Position numbers and translations under genes: made by a program
Part shown: piece after piece, positions 12,619-25,344 of the stretch
Layout of the letters: each line of letters starts with the position of its first letter
Numbering within the stretch: position 1 is the stretch's first letter
Notes under the pieces: model-generated
The model's input: only the letters and a program-made list of their open reading frames with translations
Databases searched by the model: none
Told to the model about the DNA's origin: nothing
NCBI RefSeq assembly: GCF_008831285.2
Contig: NC_045138.2
Span: forward strand, 9,513,205 to 9,577,204
DNA: 64,000 bases
Origin: Nymphaea colorata
Lineage: Eukaryota; Streptophyta; Magnoliopsida; Nymphaeales; Nymphaeaceae
Direction of reading: 5' to 3'

Positions 12619-12699
12619 AAAATCGAGAAGATAAATCTGCAAATAATAGCATATCAGTACGAGACAGCAGGAAAAAGAACTATTCAAAATCAAAGACAA

Positions 12700-15600
12700 T
12701 GAGCCGCTGCAGGACATTTTCATGAATTACACTGTCAACGAAAACGGGGGAAAATGGTTCTACAACCAACAATATGGAAAAATTTAACCACCTGAAACAA
12801 ACTTTTTAGCTAACACACAGTCATAAGACCCCAAACTATTAAGCTTATGAATTTGACGGTATCCAAGAACCAGAAACACCCTATTCTCCTAAATCACAAT
12901 TCACCTACAGAAGTTTTGACTTTGCACACCTTGACTAACCGCATAACATTAATCAATAAAATCTAAAAAATGCATGGATACAAAAGAATCATCAATAAAG
13001 GAAATTAACAAATTTCAAGCAAAAACCGAGCTGTGCGAAACATATTGAGGTATATACAGCACTATCTGTAAAGAACTGCATCCATGTAGTCTAAGGCTCT
13101 CCAAAACCTAACGAAAGCTTAGCAGTTGATGTTCCCTTCAAAGCCAGAAAAGGTTTCAAGTACACAGCCAACAAAATTTCAGCGAACTTAAGGCACAACC
13201 CCATCTCCACACTTAGGCAACCCAAGCTAGGGCTTTAAAAACATAACACATGTGTACAGACACTCCAAAATCTGCTACACCACATGCTATCATGAATCAT
13301 ACCTCAATGTAGCATGGCCAAGCCCTTAGCACCAGGCCATGCCAACCTGCTAAGTCGCTAACTTGCTATCAAATGGCCATTCCATCATTGGCCCAATTCA
13401 ACATCTGATGTCCACCCCATTATTCCAAGTCTTTGCCAACTGCCTTCATGGTTGGCCTTCTCATAGGTGTTGCGGGTGCTACATTCTCAAGTGCCTCAGT
13501 GTATGTCACTAGAGAACTAGACGAAGCCGAAGCAATGAGTAGACCCTAGACCTTAGGCATGCCTAGGCTGGACTAAGTGCTCTAAATGAAAAATAAATAA
13601 AAAATAAAAATGTAAAAACTAATAAAATGCAACCAAAATATTATTATATACTGTCACATATATAAACATATACATGATTATATACAGTCACAGAAAGACT
13701 GACAAAATAATACAAAACTAAAGATCGTTAAATAATACAAAATTTATTCATATAAATACACATACAATAACATCAGGTCTCTCTCTCTCTCTCGCTGGTT
13801 GGTCCACCAAAGCTATTGTTATAGACACCAAAGCTGCTTGCTTGTAATTGTGTCTCACTGAAGGATCTATAATTTAGTGGAAGAGTTGAAAGGGGAGAGG
13901 AAACAGACATTGGCCACCGACAAGGCATTGAAAAAGGAAAACCAAGAACCTAAGACAATAAAGCACCTAAACAACCCATGTCACAATGAAAGTGAAAACT
14001 AAACATGACACTATGCAGGAAACCATTAAAGCAGAAAACAATTGCCCAACTCAACATAATCAAACTAAATCAAAATCGGATCCTACTGAATACAAATCAA
14101 ACCAATGACCTTAACCGCTGGGCATGTGCAATAGCTAACTAAAGGATCTATTCAACTAACCTAACACTAACGTGATACAAGAGAAACTGAGCATTATCCT
14201 CGTCTAAAACCATGAAGGACCTGAGGACATAAAACCCAAAACCCATGCAACTTCGATGAATAGAACCTTTCAAAAATTGATTGGTCCTTTTGAAAAGAGA
14301 TAAGAGGTGTTCCATGACAAACTCAACCCTAAGTCTGGGTTATGTTGAAGACACTCGGTTGGAATAATGGGTCAGGCTTAATCACTTGTCCCAAATGATA
14401 TGCATTTCTTGAGACAAAGAAAATGAAATTAGTCACACTCAACATGAGTTGACTAGGTTCGTGGAGTTTCATCTATTCCATGAATGGACTAACAGTTTGG
14501 TAATAGAATAGTCAACATCTTTCAAGGCCAAAGGGGATTGAGAATGAAATGACAAACATATTTCAAGACCAAAGGAGATTGGTTAGTTCCTCCTATGTCC
14601 AGAGATGTCAAGTTTTTAGTTTGAAATAGTTCACAAATGATCAATTTAACTAATAATCATGAGTGCTCGTGTTGTGCAAATAATATGGCCTTCATTTACA
14701 CATAGCACATATCATACAAGCATTAGGATTCATTTCGTGTCAACGTCGTCAAATCTCTAGAAGGTATGCCTTTCAATTTCCAAATTATGAACATAAAGGA
14801 ATCATCCTCAGCATCTTAGGTAATCAAAAATAGGAGAAGATATTGACCCTAGGACCACACATCTACCAAAGATTTTCACATTCAATTCCTGCGAGTTCAG
14901 CCTTCATGCCTTTCATCTCTTGGCAGACACCTTTTGCTTTTTTTTTCTCTTTTTTTTTTCTTTCTTTCTTTTGCATTCAGCTTTTGCCTTAAAATTTTTT
15001 TTTCCTTGATTTTTTTTTAGGCCGACCTTCACCTTTGAGGGAATACCTCACCACCCCAAAGGCTACTACGAAGCTCCACCGCTTTGGTGGTTATGTGTAG
15101 CTTTGTCGCATATCCAACCCACTTCACCTTGTGGGTTTTCGACGAGCCAAAGGTTCACAAGTCGTTATCTTCGCGGTATAGACATAAATCACCTATATGT
15201 CCACCCGGTACTCTTGATTACTGACCCAGAGGAACGACTACACAAGCCTCGAGCCAATCTCTCAACTCTCATTTTGCTACCTGCTAAGATCTTACAAAAG
15301 ATTTTGACTTCTCTCTCAAGATATCTTCCTGTTAAATCCTTGCAAATGCTTGATTGCCAGAATCAATAGCATTTCCTAGTCTCGACTTTCTCAACTTCAC
15401 ATGACCTTTCCTTACTGCTCATATTCAAGATCTTTTCAGTTTTTCTCTTCCATTGTTTGGCAACAAAAATTTGAAATTTTATCATTTTGCTCAAGGAGGT
15501 ACTAAGAATAAAGAAAAGCCACATCATTGTGTGAGAAAACACTTTTAAAATGTTTTTAAGCAAAACTCAAAATAATCACTTTTACAAAAATTCTTAACAT

Positions 15601-18600
15601 CAAATGGTATATCACCAAGATGAAGGAATTGAACTCTAAAGAAGAGGGTGAATGCAAAATAGCATAGATTGGTTGGATAGAAAAATGAACTTCACCAACT
15701 CTCCTGGAAACTTCTATACGAAAGGTTGGTTTAATAGTGATGATTTTCCATAAATGTTTGAGTCCTCAACTGATTGAAAGTTTTAGAAATGGTTTAGGTT
15801 AAGCTCTTATCTTTTCCCAAAGGAAGCCCGGGATAAACCAATCCTATGTGGTGGGTTTTGTAAAATCATCAACTGCATGATAATGACAACTACGGGATTG
15901 GACTCTATTAGACTCTAAATGTACGACTATCCAGCAAAGTTTGATCAGTCTTGTGCCCTGGTTACATGATTAAACTTCAATTGCACAAGCTAATTGAAGT
16001 CCACTGTCAAAAAAAAAAACAAAAAGTTTCTTAAAGGCAAAAGAATACCAAAGTACAAAATGCTTAGGTTTATAATAATCAAGAAACTCCAGTACTTGCC
16101 AAAAAATCGTCATGAAATGTAACCATCAAAAAGAAAAACTAAATCAAAGTATGAATTTAGTGTGAACTGTCTCCCAAAATTATTCAATAATAGCCAAATT
16201 CAGAAGCACTTAAAGTGATCCTGTATGTGGAACAAAATACTTATACAATAACAAATTAATCAGAGAGAAATTGGCCACCAACCTGCTTAGCAGCAGAACA
16301 CAACAGAAACAACATCAGTGATGAACTATCATATCATGAGGCCTGCAGGAAAGGATTCAGGAAAAGAGCATGCACTTTCTCATGAGCCCACCTCTTATAT
16401 GTGCTCCTGCATGTCTCCACAAAAAAGAAAATGCTGCAGGAAGACTACAGAACACTTCAAAAATATTAAAACGTACAACAGGCACAGAATTTAAAAGGCT
16501 TGCTTAGAGAACTGAAAACTACCACAAAAACATGCAATAAGTAACCAAAAAAACTAAAAACAGTACTGAGTTGGTTCAGTCTATGGGTTGTAGAATGTAA
16601 ATGCACATTCCGAAGGTGTGTTTGCATGGTCGAGAATAATATCCGCAATATATACATTTCATTTCCACTTTGACTTAATTTAGCAAAATATGTAAAAGAT
16701 GAACAAGTTATAAAACAAAAAATGTATATTTAGAAGAAAAATTAAGAAATATGTATTACAAGATTTTGTTTGGCTGCTCATTAAGTAGTGAATATCTTAA
16801 GTTTGTGAGTTACTAAAGCAAAAAATGTCTTCATAAAACTCAGGCATTTGAAAAAGCTTGACACACAACTGAGCCTAGTTTGTTTAAAATCAATTTTGGC
16901 TAAATTTAATACCCAAGTTCAGCTAAAACATATTAGGCATCTGAATCTGATTGTACGAGAGGCACTTGGCCCTATGCTCACTGAGAATTATTATTTAACC
17001 ATCAGCTGGAAAACAACCACTTAGTTTGATATCTGATCTGAAAAGAAAAGCACTTTTGTGTGTACAAAAATACTGCTCAGTGGATTCAAATATTGAACCA
17101 TTGAAACGTGTGCTGAAACAGTCAAAGCACTATACAGAAGTGCATGTGTAAAAACATATGAGACTATGAGTAGTCCTCTAAATTAGTTAAAGAGTCAAAG
17201 TCCATGGTTTTCCATTTGTGTTTACCTATCCCGTATGTTCTTTTTTTTTGTGTGTTTATGTATTAGGTTTTGTATTGTAAATGGTTTCATTAGTGAGGGC
17301 AATCTGGTCTTTTATTGTTTATTCAGTGAACAAGTTAGCATCACAACCCTCATATTGAAGTTCCGTTCTAAGTAGCAAGATGTTAAGTGCTGTTGTTCAT
17401 GTACTGAAGACTAGATGTGAATAACAGCACACTTATCATTTTCTTAATTTGGTTTTGCAATATTCATCATATCGCTGGGAAGTGGGAACTTGATGACAGA
17501 AAAAAAAAACGTTCTCATGTACATTAAAGGCTGGGTACATATGAATGGACCAGATTTAACGCCACTTTGACTCCATTATAATTTTCTAGATTTGGGTTGA
17601 GAAAAAGTTTGCTATGGTTTCTTTCATGTTTGACTGAATAACTAGCTAAAATCTGGGTTAGGCCTGATTATTATTTACGTGGGGGATTAGGGTCAGGTGC
17701 AGCCACAAGTGGGCTACCAATCCAGCCCATTAACAACCTTAGCTACTATTGTTGTCAAACCCTGTAAAGTTACCCTAGGGTACCTGAACATTATCACTGG
17801 CCCTTTATGTGATGTTTTACCTTTTTGTTTCCTTTCTATTTTCTCTTGGCTTCTTGTTTGGTCCTGACATTGTTTTTAGATGCAGTATTCATGCTCTTGC
17901 TCTGATTTCTGGTAAGAAAGGGGCATTCTGCAATTTCTCAACAAGATATCATTGATGTTCTAGATAAGCAGTTGCTTGAGGGATATCTTTGAGACGTTCT
18001 CTTCCAAGCATTTAAACAACACATGCACAGGTTAAGTCAACTAAACAGTGCCTATTTTAAAAACCAAAAACCTAAACCCAGCTTTGAAACTTTTATTACC
18101 ATACAAATAGTTTGACATCGTCATCAAGCATCATTCAAGAGTTTCCAGCACTCAGCTAAGTTTTACATCTAATTTCTGAAATATACCAAGATGTTGGTGT
18201 AAAAAAAAAAAGAGATTCACTAGAAGAAAAAAAGAAGGCTTTGATATTCCATCCCACTCATAGGTATGCATAGTAAATAGTATTCTTGGACAGCACCATC
18301 CTTGTGACACTAAAGGCCAAATGACAACAACAATATTCAGGGGAAACTTAGTCAAGATCAAGAAGAATAGAGTTATGAAAGGTCCAACTGATACAAAACA
18401 AGAGCCAGGTGTGACTGTGTGAGGAAAGACCCTCTCCTATCTCCATAAAGAGGACGTCTCCTACTAGTTTTGTTACCAACCACTTGAAAGCAAAACAATC
18501 AGCTAAATATAAGAAGTATGAACAACAACCTAAATATGAGAAGCAGAAGTATGTTTCTTTGGTTACTTAATACAAATAATTTTCCCAGTTCATTTGCTAA

Positions 18601-19221
18601 AAGATCAATCAGAATATGTTTATTGAAACACTCTCATTCGTTTGAAATACCATATAACTCTATATTTGATCAAGGAACATGAGAACAGAGCAAACAAACA
18701 ATTTTGACTAAATGATAACAAAGTTCTTGTGATGGTCACAAAATTACTTCTGTAATTTCACACACCATAGGATGTTTGTTAAATTGTAAAAGAATCACTT
18801 ATAACAAAAGATTTAAGATTTATCTAAGATAGGAGATTGTACATGCAAGAAAAGAGAAATTAATGCCAAAGGAATACTTCATAGATGACAGCAAAAAATT
18901 AACAGGCAGAGAGAGAGAGAGAACTCAAATCTAAAACACAAACTAAAACAAGAAAAGTATCATATTAGAACAGACTGATCCAACATAGCCTTGAAACTAT
19001 GAAACTTAGTCAAGCTATGAGTATCAAAAGGCAAATAGAGAAACCTGCAAAAAGACACCTGACGAGAACTCATAAGCAACACACGTATAATACATGTGTA
19101 CATGTAATATACAAACGTAATACATGTGTATATTACATATATTTGTACATGTATATATATATAGTGCATACTGCATAGTACATATATGTCATACGTATGC
19201 ATACTATATAGTATATTATAC

Positions 19222-19256
<35 letters not shown>

Positions 19257-19860
19257 ATCATTCTTAAACTACTTCCACGTGATTACATAGTCTAAGCCAA
19301 CCTAGTCCCGACACCCTTTCGACATGAAATATGTTTTATGCAGATAGTCTGGCAGAGATAATCAGATTAAAAGGAAACCTCAAAATGGACTAAAATCCAC
19401 CAACTAACTTCCATTGCGTCACTAGCTTCCTTCTTTTTTTGGTATTCAATCCGTGGATGCTCATCGAAACCCACGTCATCGCAGCAAAGCATTTCACGTA
19501 TAACAAATGTAGGAATCACGCTAAACTTTTGTGTTCAGATAGAGAGAGGGAGTGTATCGATTCGATATGCTTTGAGAACCCATGAACTAAGCCGATCTCG
19601 CTCAAATGTTTGATCCGCCTATCCTCTTCTGAGTCCGCCAACATCTGGACGATTGCGAAACATTCAATATGGACAAAGGGAAAAATACAATGACAGACGC
19701 TAATTTTTATGTGTATGAAGTGGAAATGCATGCACACAGAGTAAACAAGAGAGAGGAGGGGTGTACTGGATGCGCTCGTTGGCTCTGATACCGCTCGGCT
19801 TTGATCCTCCCAGTGCTCTTCCGGATCAACGCTATCAAAACGTTGAAGGAGGCATGACGA
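12700..19860. other. Long stretch without recognisable genes
   Basis: Both strands were read for exons of the neighbouring callose synthase gene and for transposon domains, and none was identified. Notable local features are a (CT)n tract near 13780, a pyrimidine-rich tract at about 14935-15020 followed by a GC-richer block (15030-15260) with no sustained reading frame, and an AT/GT microsatellite near 19220. It may be a long intron of the callose synthase gene or intergenic DNA. Confidence 0.45.
19221..19257. repeat. (AT)n(GT)n compound microsatellite
   Basis: An AT run of about 17 bases changes into about nine GT dinucleotides. It is preceded (19080-19220) by TACATGTGTA and ATATGT-rich low-complexity sequence. 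Confidence 0.93.
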
Positions 19861-19936
19861 TGCTAAGCTTTAGTTATATGAGACAAATATGAGAGAGAGC
19901 GAGAAGAGAGAGAGACCGACGTTTCCATGCTTAGCT

Positions 19937-20336
19937 GATGAACTCCGCCGATCTCGTTGCATTTTGTTTTTTCGTTCTTCTTTGATATCAACAAGACCTG
20001 ACGCAGAACTTCTACCGCGAGTGGAGGAAAAGCAGAAACAAGAACGCCAAATTTTAGCGATTATGAGATGAAAAAAGATATCAGAGAGTCAGAGAGAGGA
20101 CGCTCACCAATGGCGACGCTGAGAACGAAAAGGTTTGGTGAACTCCGTCGATCTCTTTCTTTTAGTTCCTTCGTTCTTCTCCGATATCATCAAAACCTAA
20201 TGCAGAACTTCCGAGGCCGAGTGGATGAAAAGTACAAACAAGAACGCCAAATTTTAGCAATTATGAGATGAAAAAAGATAATAGAGAGTCAGAGAGAGGA
20301 CGCTCACCAATGATGACGCTGAGAAAGAAAATATCT
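19937..20336. repeat. 200-bp direct repeat overlapping an exon end
   Basis: Two tandem copies (about 19937-20136 and 20137-20336, period 200) share long blocks, such as CGCCAAATTTTAGC at 20045 and 20245 and GAGAGGACGCTCACCAATG at both right ends. A truncated third start follows. On the minus strand the right end of each unit encodes the tail of the acidic-protein exon (SQR-HW) and its splice donor ATTG/GTGAGC. The duplication therefore copied an exon-intron boundary. Confidence 0.85.
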
Positions 20337-21363
20337 GGTTCTCCGTCGATGTTCCAACTCTGGTTCAATCACCAAGCACGTTGAACCATCATCACTTGAA
20401 CCAGCTTCAACCATTCCCTCCATCAGGGCCTCATCTAAAACAACAGTCTCTTTTCCAAAACCGACGTTTATACACGAGGCAGCACCATTGGGGTCTTCCC
20501 TCTTAGCAGCAGTAGAACCCTTGGAGCCTAACGTCATGAAAGGTTCTTCATACACCCGCTCACCAACCACACCACTCACAGAAGCCTCAACCATAATGGT
20601 ATCCATGGAAGGTGAGTACTTCACATGTTCACTTGTTGCCTCAGCCTCTTTGTCAAACTTTCTACTAAAAGGTACAGTTCGTTTCATCTCCTCTATGCTA
20701 CGAACCTCATCTCCATCAACTCCAGCAACATCTACGTAGATAATGGACGAATCTACTTCTTCACGACCAAGTTCTGCAATTACCCTGGTGCCACCAGCCA
20801 CTTTGGTCTCTATTGATCCCAACTTCCCGCCATTATCCTCTACCTCTAGAGAGCTCGTGCCAAAACAACCAAGGGTTTCAGCAATTGGGCCACTTATAAA
20901 ATCAGATTTTCCCTGCCCACCGTCAAAAAACTTCATCGTTCCGCCCGCTGCACCACTCTCCTTCCCCAACCCTACCCCTTCCGACGCCCAGCTCTCCTTC
21001 TCCTCAAACCTACCACCCACCAACCCCTGCTGCCCTGTTTCTACAGGGATTCTAAGTACACCAATGAACCCATCATCCCCATCGCTAGAAATGCCATCCC
21101 GAACCTCACAATCTTCGTCTTCTGTCTCCGACGTCAGCTTCGCAACTGGCACCATCGTAACGGCCGGGCCGTAAATGGTGGGAGACGACGACAGGTCGTA
21201 GCTTCTCACAATTGGGACCCGACCACCGTCACCATCCTCCTGTTTCTCCTCCACAAGCTCATCTTCGAATCTTTTCGACGCATCCCAAGGCGTCTCCGAG
21301 GCGGTCTCGAACTCGTCGTCCCTGCTTAAGAAGCTTGCAGAATCATCGCTGAAATGGCTCGCC

Positions 21364-21368
21364 ACACC
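21364..21368. repeat. Left target-site duplication (ACACC)
   Basis: The five bases ACACC directly abut the left LTR and are repeated exactly at 26744-26748 beyond the right LTR, as expected for copia integrase. Confidence 0.9.
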
Positions 21369-22045
21369 TGTTATAGTCGTGTCCTCCAAAAGAATGCTCA
21401 ACAACAATAAAAGAGGGCAAACCACCACAAAACTACTAAAAACGGAATCACAGGGCAGCGAGCATAAGATTGAATTTTCGACACCAATATTGCAGCAATA
21501 TATATCAAAATATATACTATAGATGCAGAAAAAAAGGAGACACCAATTTACGTGAAAAAACCCCCAATAATGGGGTAAAAAACCATGGGCAAGAGACACT
21601 TTCTATATATCAAGAAAGGGAGCCAAATACACGAGCAACAATATCCCTACTGTTTTAAGAAAAACAGTGAACTCAAGAGAACAATAACACTCTCTTATGC
21701 GAATGAAAGAAAGATCCCCAAAGATTCAAGAAAGAAATCACCCAATGAAGACTCCCTTCATTTTTCCTTCTTTGTCTTTCCTCTTTCTTCTTGGCATGCC
21801 AATCGACTCACGCGCCTTGCTTCTCTTCTTCTCTTCCTTGCCTTCCTCTTCTTCTTCTTCTTCTCCTTCTCCTCCCATATGCAGCCACAAGAGGTCCCTT
21901 CTCTTTTTCCCCAAAAGAGAACAACGAGAGAGAAAGATGTGAGGGGCGTCGTGAGGAAGGGGCACCATCGGGTGCCCTTCCTTTCTCATGCCCGTCACTT
22001 AAGTGACGGGCTAGGTCAGGTCTTGAGGCTGGACCCGACCCAACA
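21369..22045 (-). repeat. Copia 3' LTR (677 bp)
   Basis: Starts TGTTATAGTCGTGTCC and ends GACCCGACCCAACA on the plus strand. It matches 26069-26743 along its whole length with scattered substitutions. It includes a TATATATC/GATATATA TATA-like motif and a TTC/TTCTCC-rich segment that produces spurious Arg/Glu-rich and Ser/Leu-rich frames. Confidence 0.95.
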
Positions 22046-22056
22046 AACTCCCACTT
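22046..22056 (-). other. Copia polypurine tract
   Basis: On the minus strand the sequence immediately before the 3' LTR is AAGTGGGAGTT, a purine-rich plus-strand priming site in the position expected for copia elements. Confidence 0.75.
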
Positions 22057-22096
22057 CGGCCTCAAAATAGGGATCAAACCTGCAAAATGAACAAAA

Positions 22097-22468
22097 TTAA
22101 TACACTGTCTTAAAGGCAGTCACCCCAACTAAGTCTCTACACATGTCATGCTTCTCTCCAGGTAGAGACTTCGTCATCATATCTGCAGGATTCTTCTCAG
22201 TATGTATCTTCTCTAACTGAATCAGTTTCTGCCCAAGTACATCACAAATCCAATGATATCTGACATCAATGTGCTTAGTCCTTGAGTGGAACGCTAAATT
22301 CTTCGCCAAGTGTATAGTACTTTGGCTATCACAATGCAACACATAGGTCTTCTGACTAAGGCCTATATCATGAAGAAAACTCTTCATCCACAACAACTCT
22401 TTACAAGCTTCAGTTGATGCAATATATTCTGCCTCTGTAGTGGAAAGAGCAACACACTTTTGCAACCT
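22097..22468 (-). pseudogene. Copia RNase H domain
   Basis: Encodes the C-terminal end of the polyprotein: LQKCVALSTTEAEYIA, then KELLWMKSFL, LHCDSQSTIHLAKN, FHSRTKHIDVRYHWI and ADMMTKSLP, the standard copia RNase H signature with its catalytic E and D residues present. It is separated from the RT frame by one in-frame TAG (22469-22471), where relatives have W-Q-S-R before LQKC. The domain ends about 50 bp from the 3' LTR. Confidence 0.9.
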
Positions 22469-22471
22469 AGA

Positions 22472-23440
22472 CTACCTTGATACAGCTCCCCCTGCAAAAG
22501 TAAAAACATAACCAGAAAGAGACTTCCTAGAGTTCAAGTCACCTGCCATGTCTGCATCAACAAATCCTTGTATCTCTGGATTAGATTCACCAAAACATAA
22601 ACAGTAAGTGGAAGTACTTTTCAGATACCTTAGGATCCACTTCACTGCTGCCCAATGCTCCTTGCCTGGATTTGATAAGAACCTGCTAACTACACCAACT
22701 GCATAAGCCAAGTCTGGGTGTGTGCAAACCATAGCATACATGAGACTCCCTACTACGGAGGCATATGGAACATTCTCCATTCTTTCTTTCTTATTTGCTG
22801 AAGAAGGACATTGCTCATTTCTCAATTTAAAATGTGTTGCTAAAGGTGTACTTACAGTTTTGGCATCTTTCATGTTGAACTTGCTAAGCACCTTCTCAAT
22901 GTATTTCTCTTGTGATAACCACAACTTCTTGGTCTTCCTATCACGAGCAATCCTCATGCCTAACAATTGTTGTGCTGAACCCAAGTCTTTCATATCAAAT
23001 AACTTGTCCATATCGATCTTCAATTGACTAATCAATTGACAATCCTGTCCAACAATAAGCATGTCATCTACATATAACAACAAGATAATGAAGTTACTTG
23101 ATGAGAACTCTCTGATGTAGACACAATGATCTACGGCTGACCTGCGATACTTTTGATTTATCATAAATGAATCAAATTTCTTGTACCACTGTCTAGGTGC
23201 TTGTTTAAGTCCATACAAGCTCTTCTTCAACTTACAAACCACTGCTCCAACTCCAAGTCTAGACAAGCCACCAAACCAAGTATTACCCTAATAGATGACA
23301 TTTTAACAACAGGAGAACAAATTTCATCAAAATCAATACCTCTTTCCTGCTTGAAACCTTTCACCACTAACCGAGCTTTGTATCTCAACTTGCCTTGACC
23401 TTCATTTTTAAGCTTGTAGACTCACTTGTTCTGCGACACT
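22472..23440 (-). pseudogene. Copia reverse transcriptase, catalytic block deleted
   Basis: The frame 22472-23266 encodes KLKKSLYGLKQAPRQWYKKF, LLYVDDMLIVG (catalytic YVDD intact), the LGSAQQLLGMRI block and MYAMVCTHPDLAYAVG. Upstream (23267-23440) lies NEGQGKLRYKARLVVKGFKQ and then the SSIRVILGLVACL block. Between LEQ and VVCKLKK roughly 30 residues are missing compared with the family, including the LDVKTAFLHG motif that carries the first catalytic aspartate. The frame also shifts there. The enzyme cannot be active. Confidence 0.9.
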
Positions 23441-24874
23441 TTCTTACCCTTTGGTAGCTCTACCAAATCAAAAGTGTGATTCTTGTATAAAGAATTCATC
23501 TCATCCTTCATAGCTTTAATCCATTCATCTTTATGCACTTCATCTAGCACCTCTGCATAGCATTCTGGCTCTCCACTATCTGTAAACATAATATATTCAT
23601 CAATAGAATATTTAGTAGATGGTATACGTGTTCTTTTACCTCTACCCAATTGCTCCTCAATTGGCTCTGAATGCGAAGGAAGCTCCCCCTCCAACTCATG
23701 CTCATAATCAGTTTGAGTCTCCATAGGGCTGTCATCTGTATACTGTTCATTTATCTCTCTTTCCTCTTCCTCTACATCTTCATCAGTCTCACCATGCTCA
23801 GATGAAAGTTCTTCAGGTTCTGCATAGGTTGGTTCATGAACACCACTAGCATTCACACCTGACTTCGTGTCTCCCATGACATCTTCAATAGTATGATCCT
23901 CTCTGAAGACAACATCACGACTCCTGTAGATTTTGTCATTCTTTGGATCCCATAACCTGTAACCAAATTCATCGTCTGCATAACCTAAAAAAATTAGAAG
24001 AATAGCTTTATCATCTAGTTTGGTCCTATATTCTTTAGGTACATGCATAAATGCTTTCCAACCAAAAACTTTGAGGTGATCATACTTAACCTCTTCATCT
24101 GACCAAACTCTCTATGGAATGTCTCCATCTAAAGGCACTGAAGCAGACCTGTTTATTAAATAAACTGCAGTACGCATTGTCTCTGCCCAAAAATACTTAT
24201 GCAACTTAGAGCTAGGTAACAAACTTCTAACTCTCTCAATTATTGTTCTATTCATCCTTTCTGCAACTCCATTATGCTGTGGAGTATAGGGAAACTGTCT
24301 TTTCATGTCTAATACCATGTTTTAGACAATACTCTCGTAAAGAAAATGCTACGTACTCACCACCGTTATCTGTACGCAGTCTCTTCATCTTCTTACCAGT
24401 CTCGCACTCAACCGCTGCATGAAAAGTCATGAAGATGCAACTTACTTCACTTTTGCTTTTCATTGTAAAAGCCCATACCTTCCTAGATGCATCATCAATA
24501 AATGTAACAAAACAGGATGCTCCACCTTTAGATGTTACATTTATAGGTCCACATACATCTGAATAAACTAAATCTAATACATGTTTAGTTTTTGAAGAGC
24601 GCCTTTTCTGAAAGGAAACTCGATGCAACTTACCAACCAAACAATGATCACATGGAGATATCTGTGCACCATCTGCCTTTGGTAACAAATTCTTCTTGGT
24701 GAGCAAGTCGATTCCTCTTTGACTCATGTGACCTAACCTCTTATGCCACAAATCTGACGAAGTACCACCAGTAACTGCATTGACATCCACACTACTGATT
24801 CGATACTTCATCCCATACAAAGAGCCAAATCTGTCACCTCTAGCCAACACTAGTGCCCCCTTGGTAATTTCCAA
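23422..24874 (-). pseudogene. Copia integrase and linker
   Basis: The frame 24272-24874 has an HKRLGHMS...CDHCLVGK zinc-binding module, then LVYSDVCGPI and RLRTDNGGEY (the first two catalytic acids of D,D-35-E). The frame changes near 24300. The next frame (24112-24318) has FPYTPQHNGVAERMNRTIIE with the catalytic Glu region. After a stop at about 24112 the third frame (23422-24048) carries the YRTKLDDKAILLIFLGYADD GKGK-like block and a long acidic linker before RT. At least one frameshift and one stop break the domain. Confidence 0.9.
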
Positions 24875-25344
24875 CCTGTCTGACTAAACGAAGTACAATA
24901 TCCATCTTCACTTAGTCTTCCTGCAGAAATCAAATTCATTCTCAAGTCTGGAACATGTCTCACATCTCTCAAAGTCAACTTGCATCCTGTGCTCATCTGA
25001 ATGCAAACATCTCCTATCCCAACAATCTTCGAAGTGTCACTGTTGCCCATGTGAACTACTCCAAAATCACCTGCTCTGTAGGATAAGAATAACTCTCTAC
25101 ATGGTGTGGCATGATATGATGCCCCTGTATCTAAAATCCATGTAGAATCACCATTCTAAACTGTAAGACAATCATTTTCTTCAGATAAAAATAACACTAC
25201 CTCATCATCTGAAGCAACTGCAGTGTACTCTTTTGGCTTCACATTCTCTTGAATCTTCTTTTTCTGCTCTTTTTCTTCTTTCAATTTCCTGCAATCAATC
25301 TTCTTGTGCCCTGGAATACCACAGTGAAAGCATTTACCTGTCAT
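24850..25344 (-). pseudogene. Copia zinc knuckle and aspartic protease
   Basis: The frame 25156-25344 encodes a CCHC knuckle (CFHCGIPGHKKIDC) and a Lys/Glu-rich stretch. After a stop, the protease follows at about 25060-25155, with WILDTGASYHATPCR containing the catalytic D-T-G. It continues in 24850-25050 with HMGNSDTSKIVGIGDVCI and VRHVPDLRMNLISAGRL, the copia protease C-terminal signature. Frame changes separate it from gag and integrase. Confidence 0.88.

Noticed and set aside
16260-16460. Possible further callose synthase exon on the minus strand
   Set aside because: A short frame with a hydrophobic run was checked against the expected upstream segments, but neither order nor conserved residues fit.
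20743-21174. 143-codon plus-strand frame rich in Pro and Ser
   Set aside because: It is the antisense of the acidic Toc159-like exon; reverse complements of Glu/Gly/Asp-rich coding yield Pro/Ser-rich frames. The minus frame has the family-like blocks.
21585-22077. Several Ser/Leu-rich and Arg/Glu-rich frames on both strands
   Set aside because: They come from the TTC/TTCTCC-rich part of the copia LTR and recur in the other LTR (26397-26765). They are not host genes.
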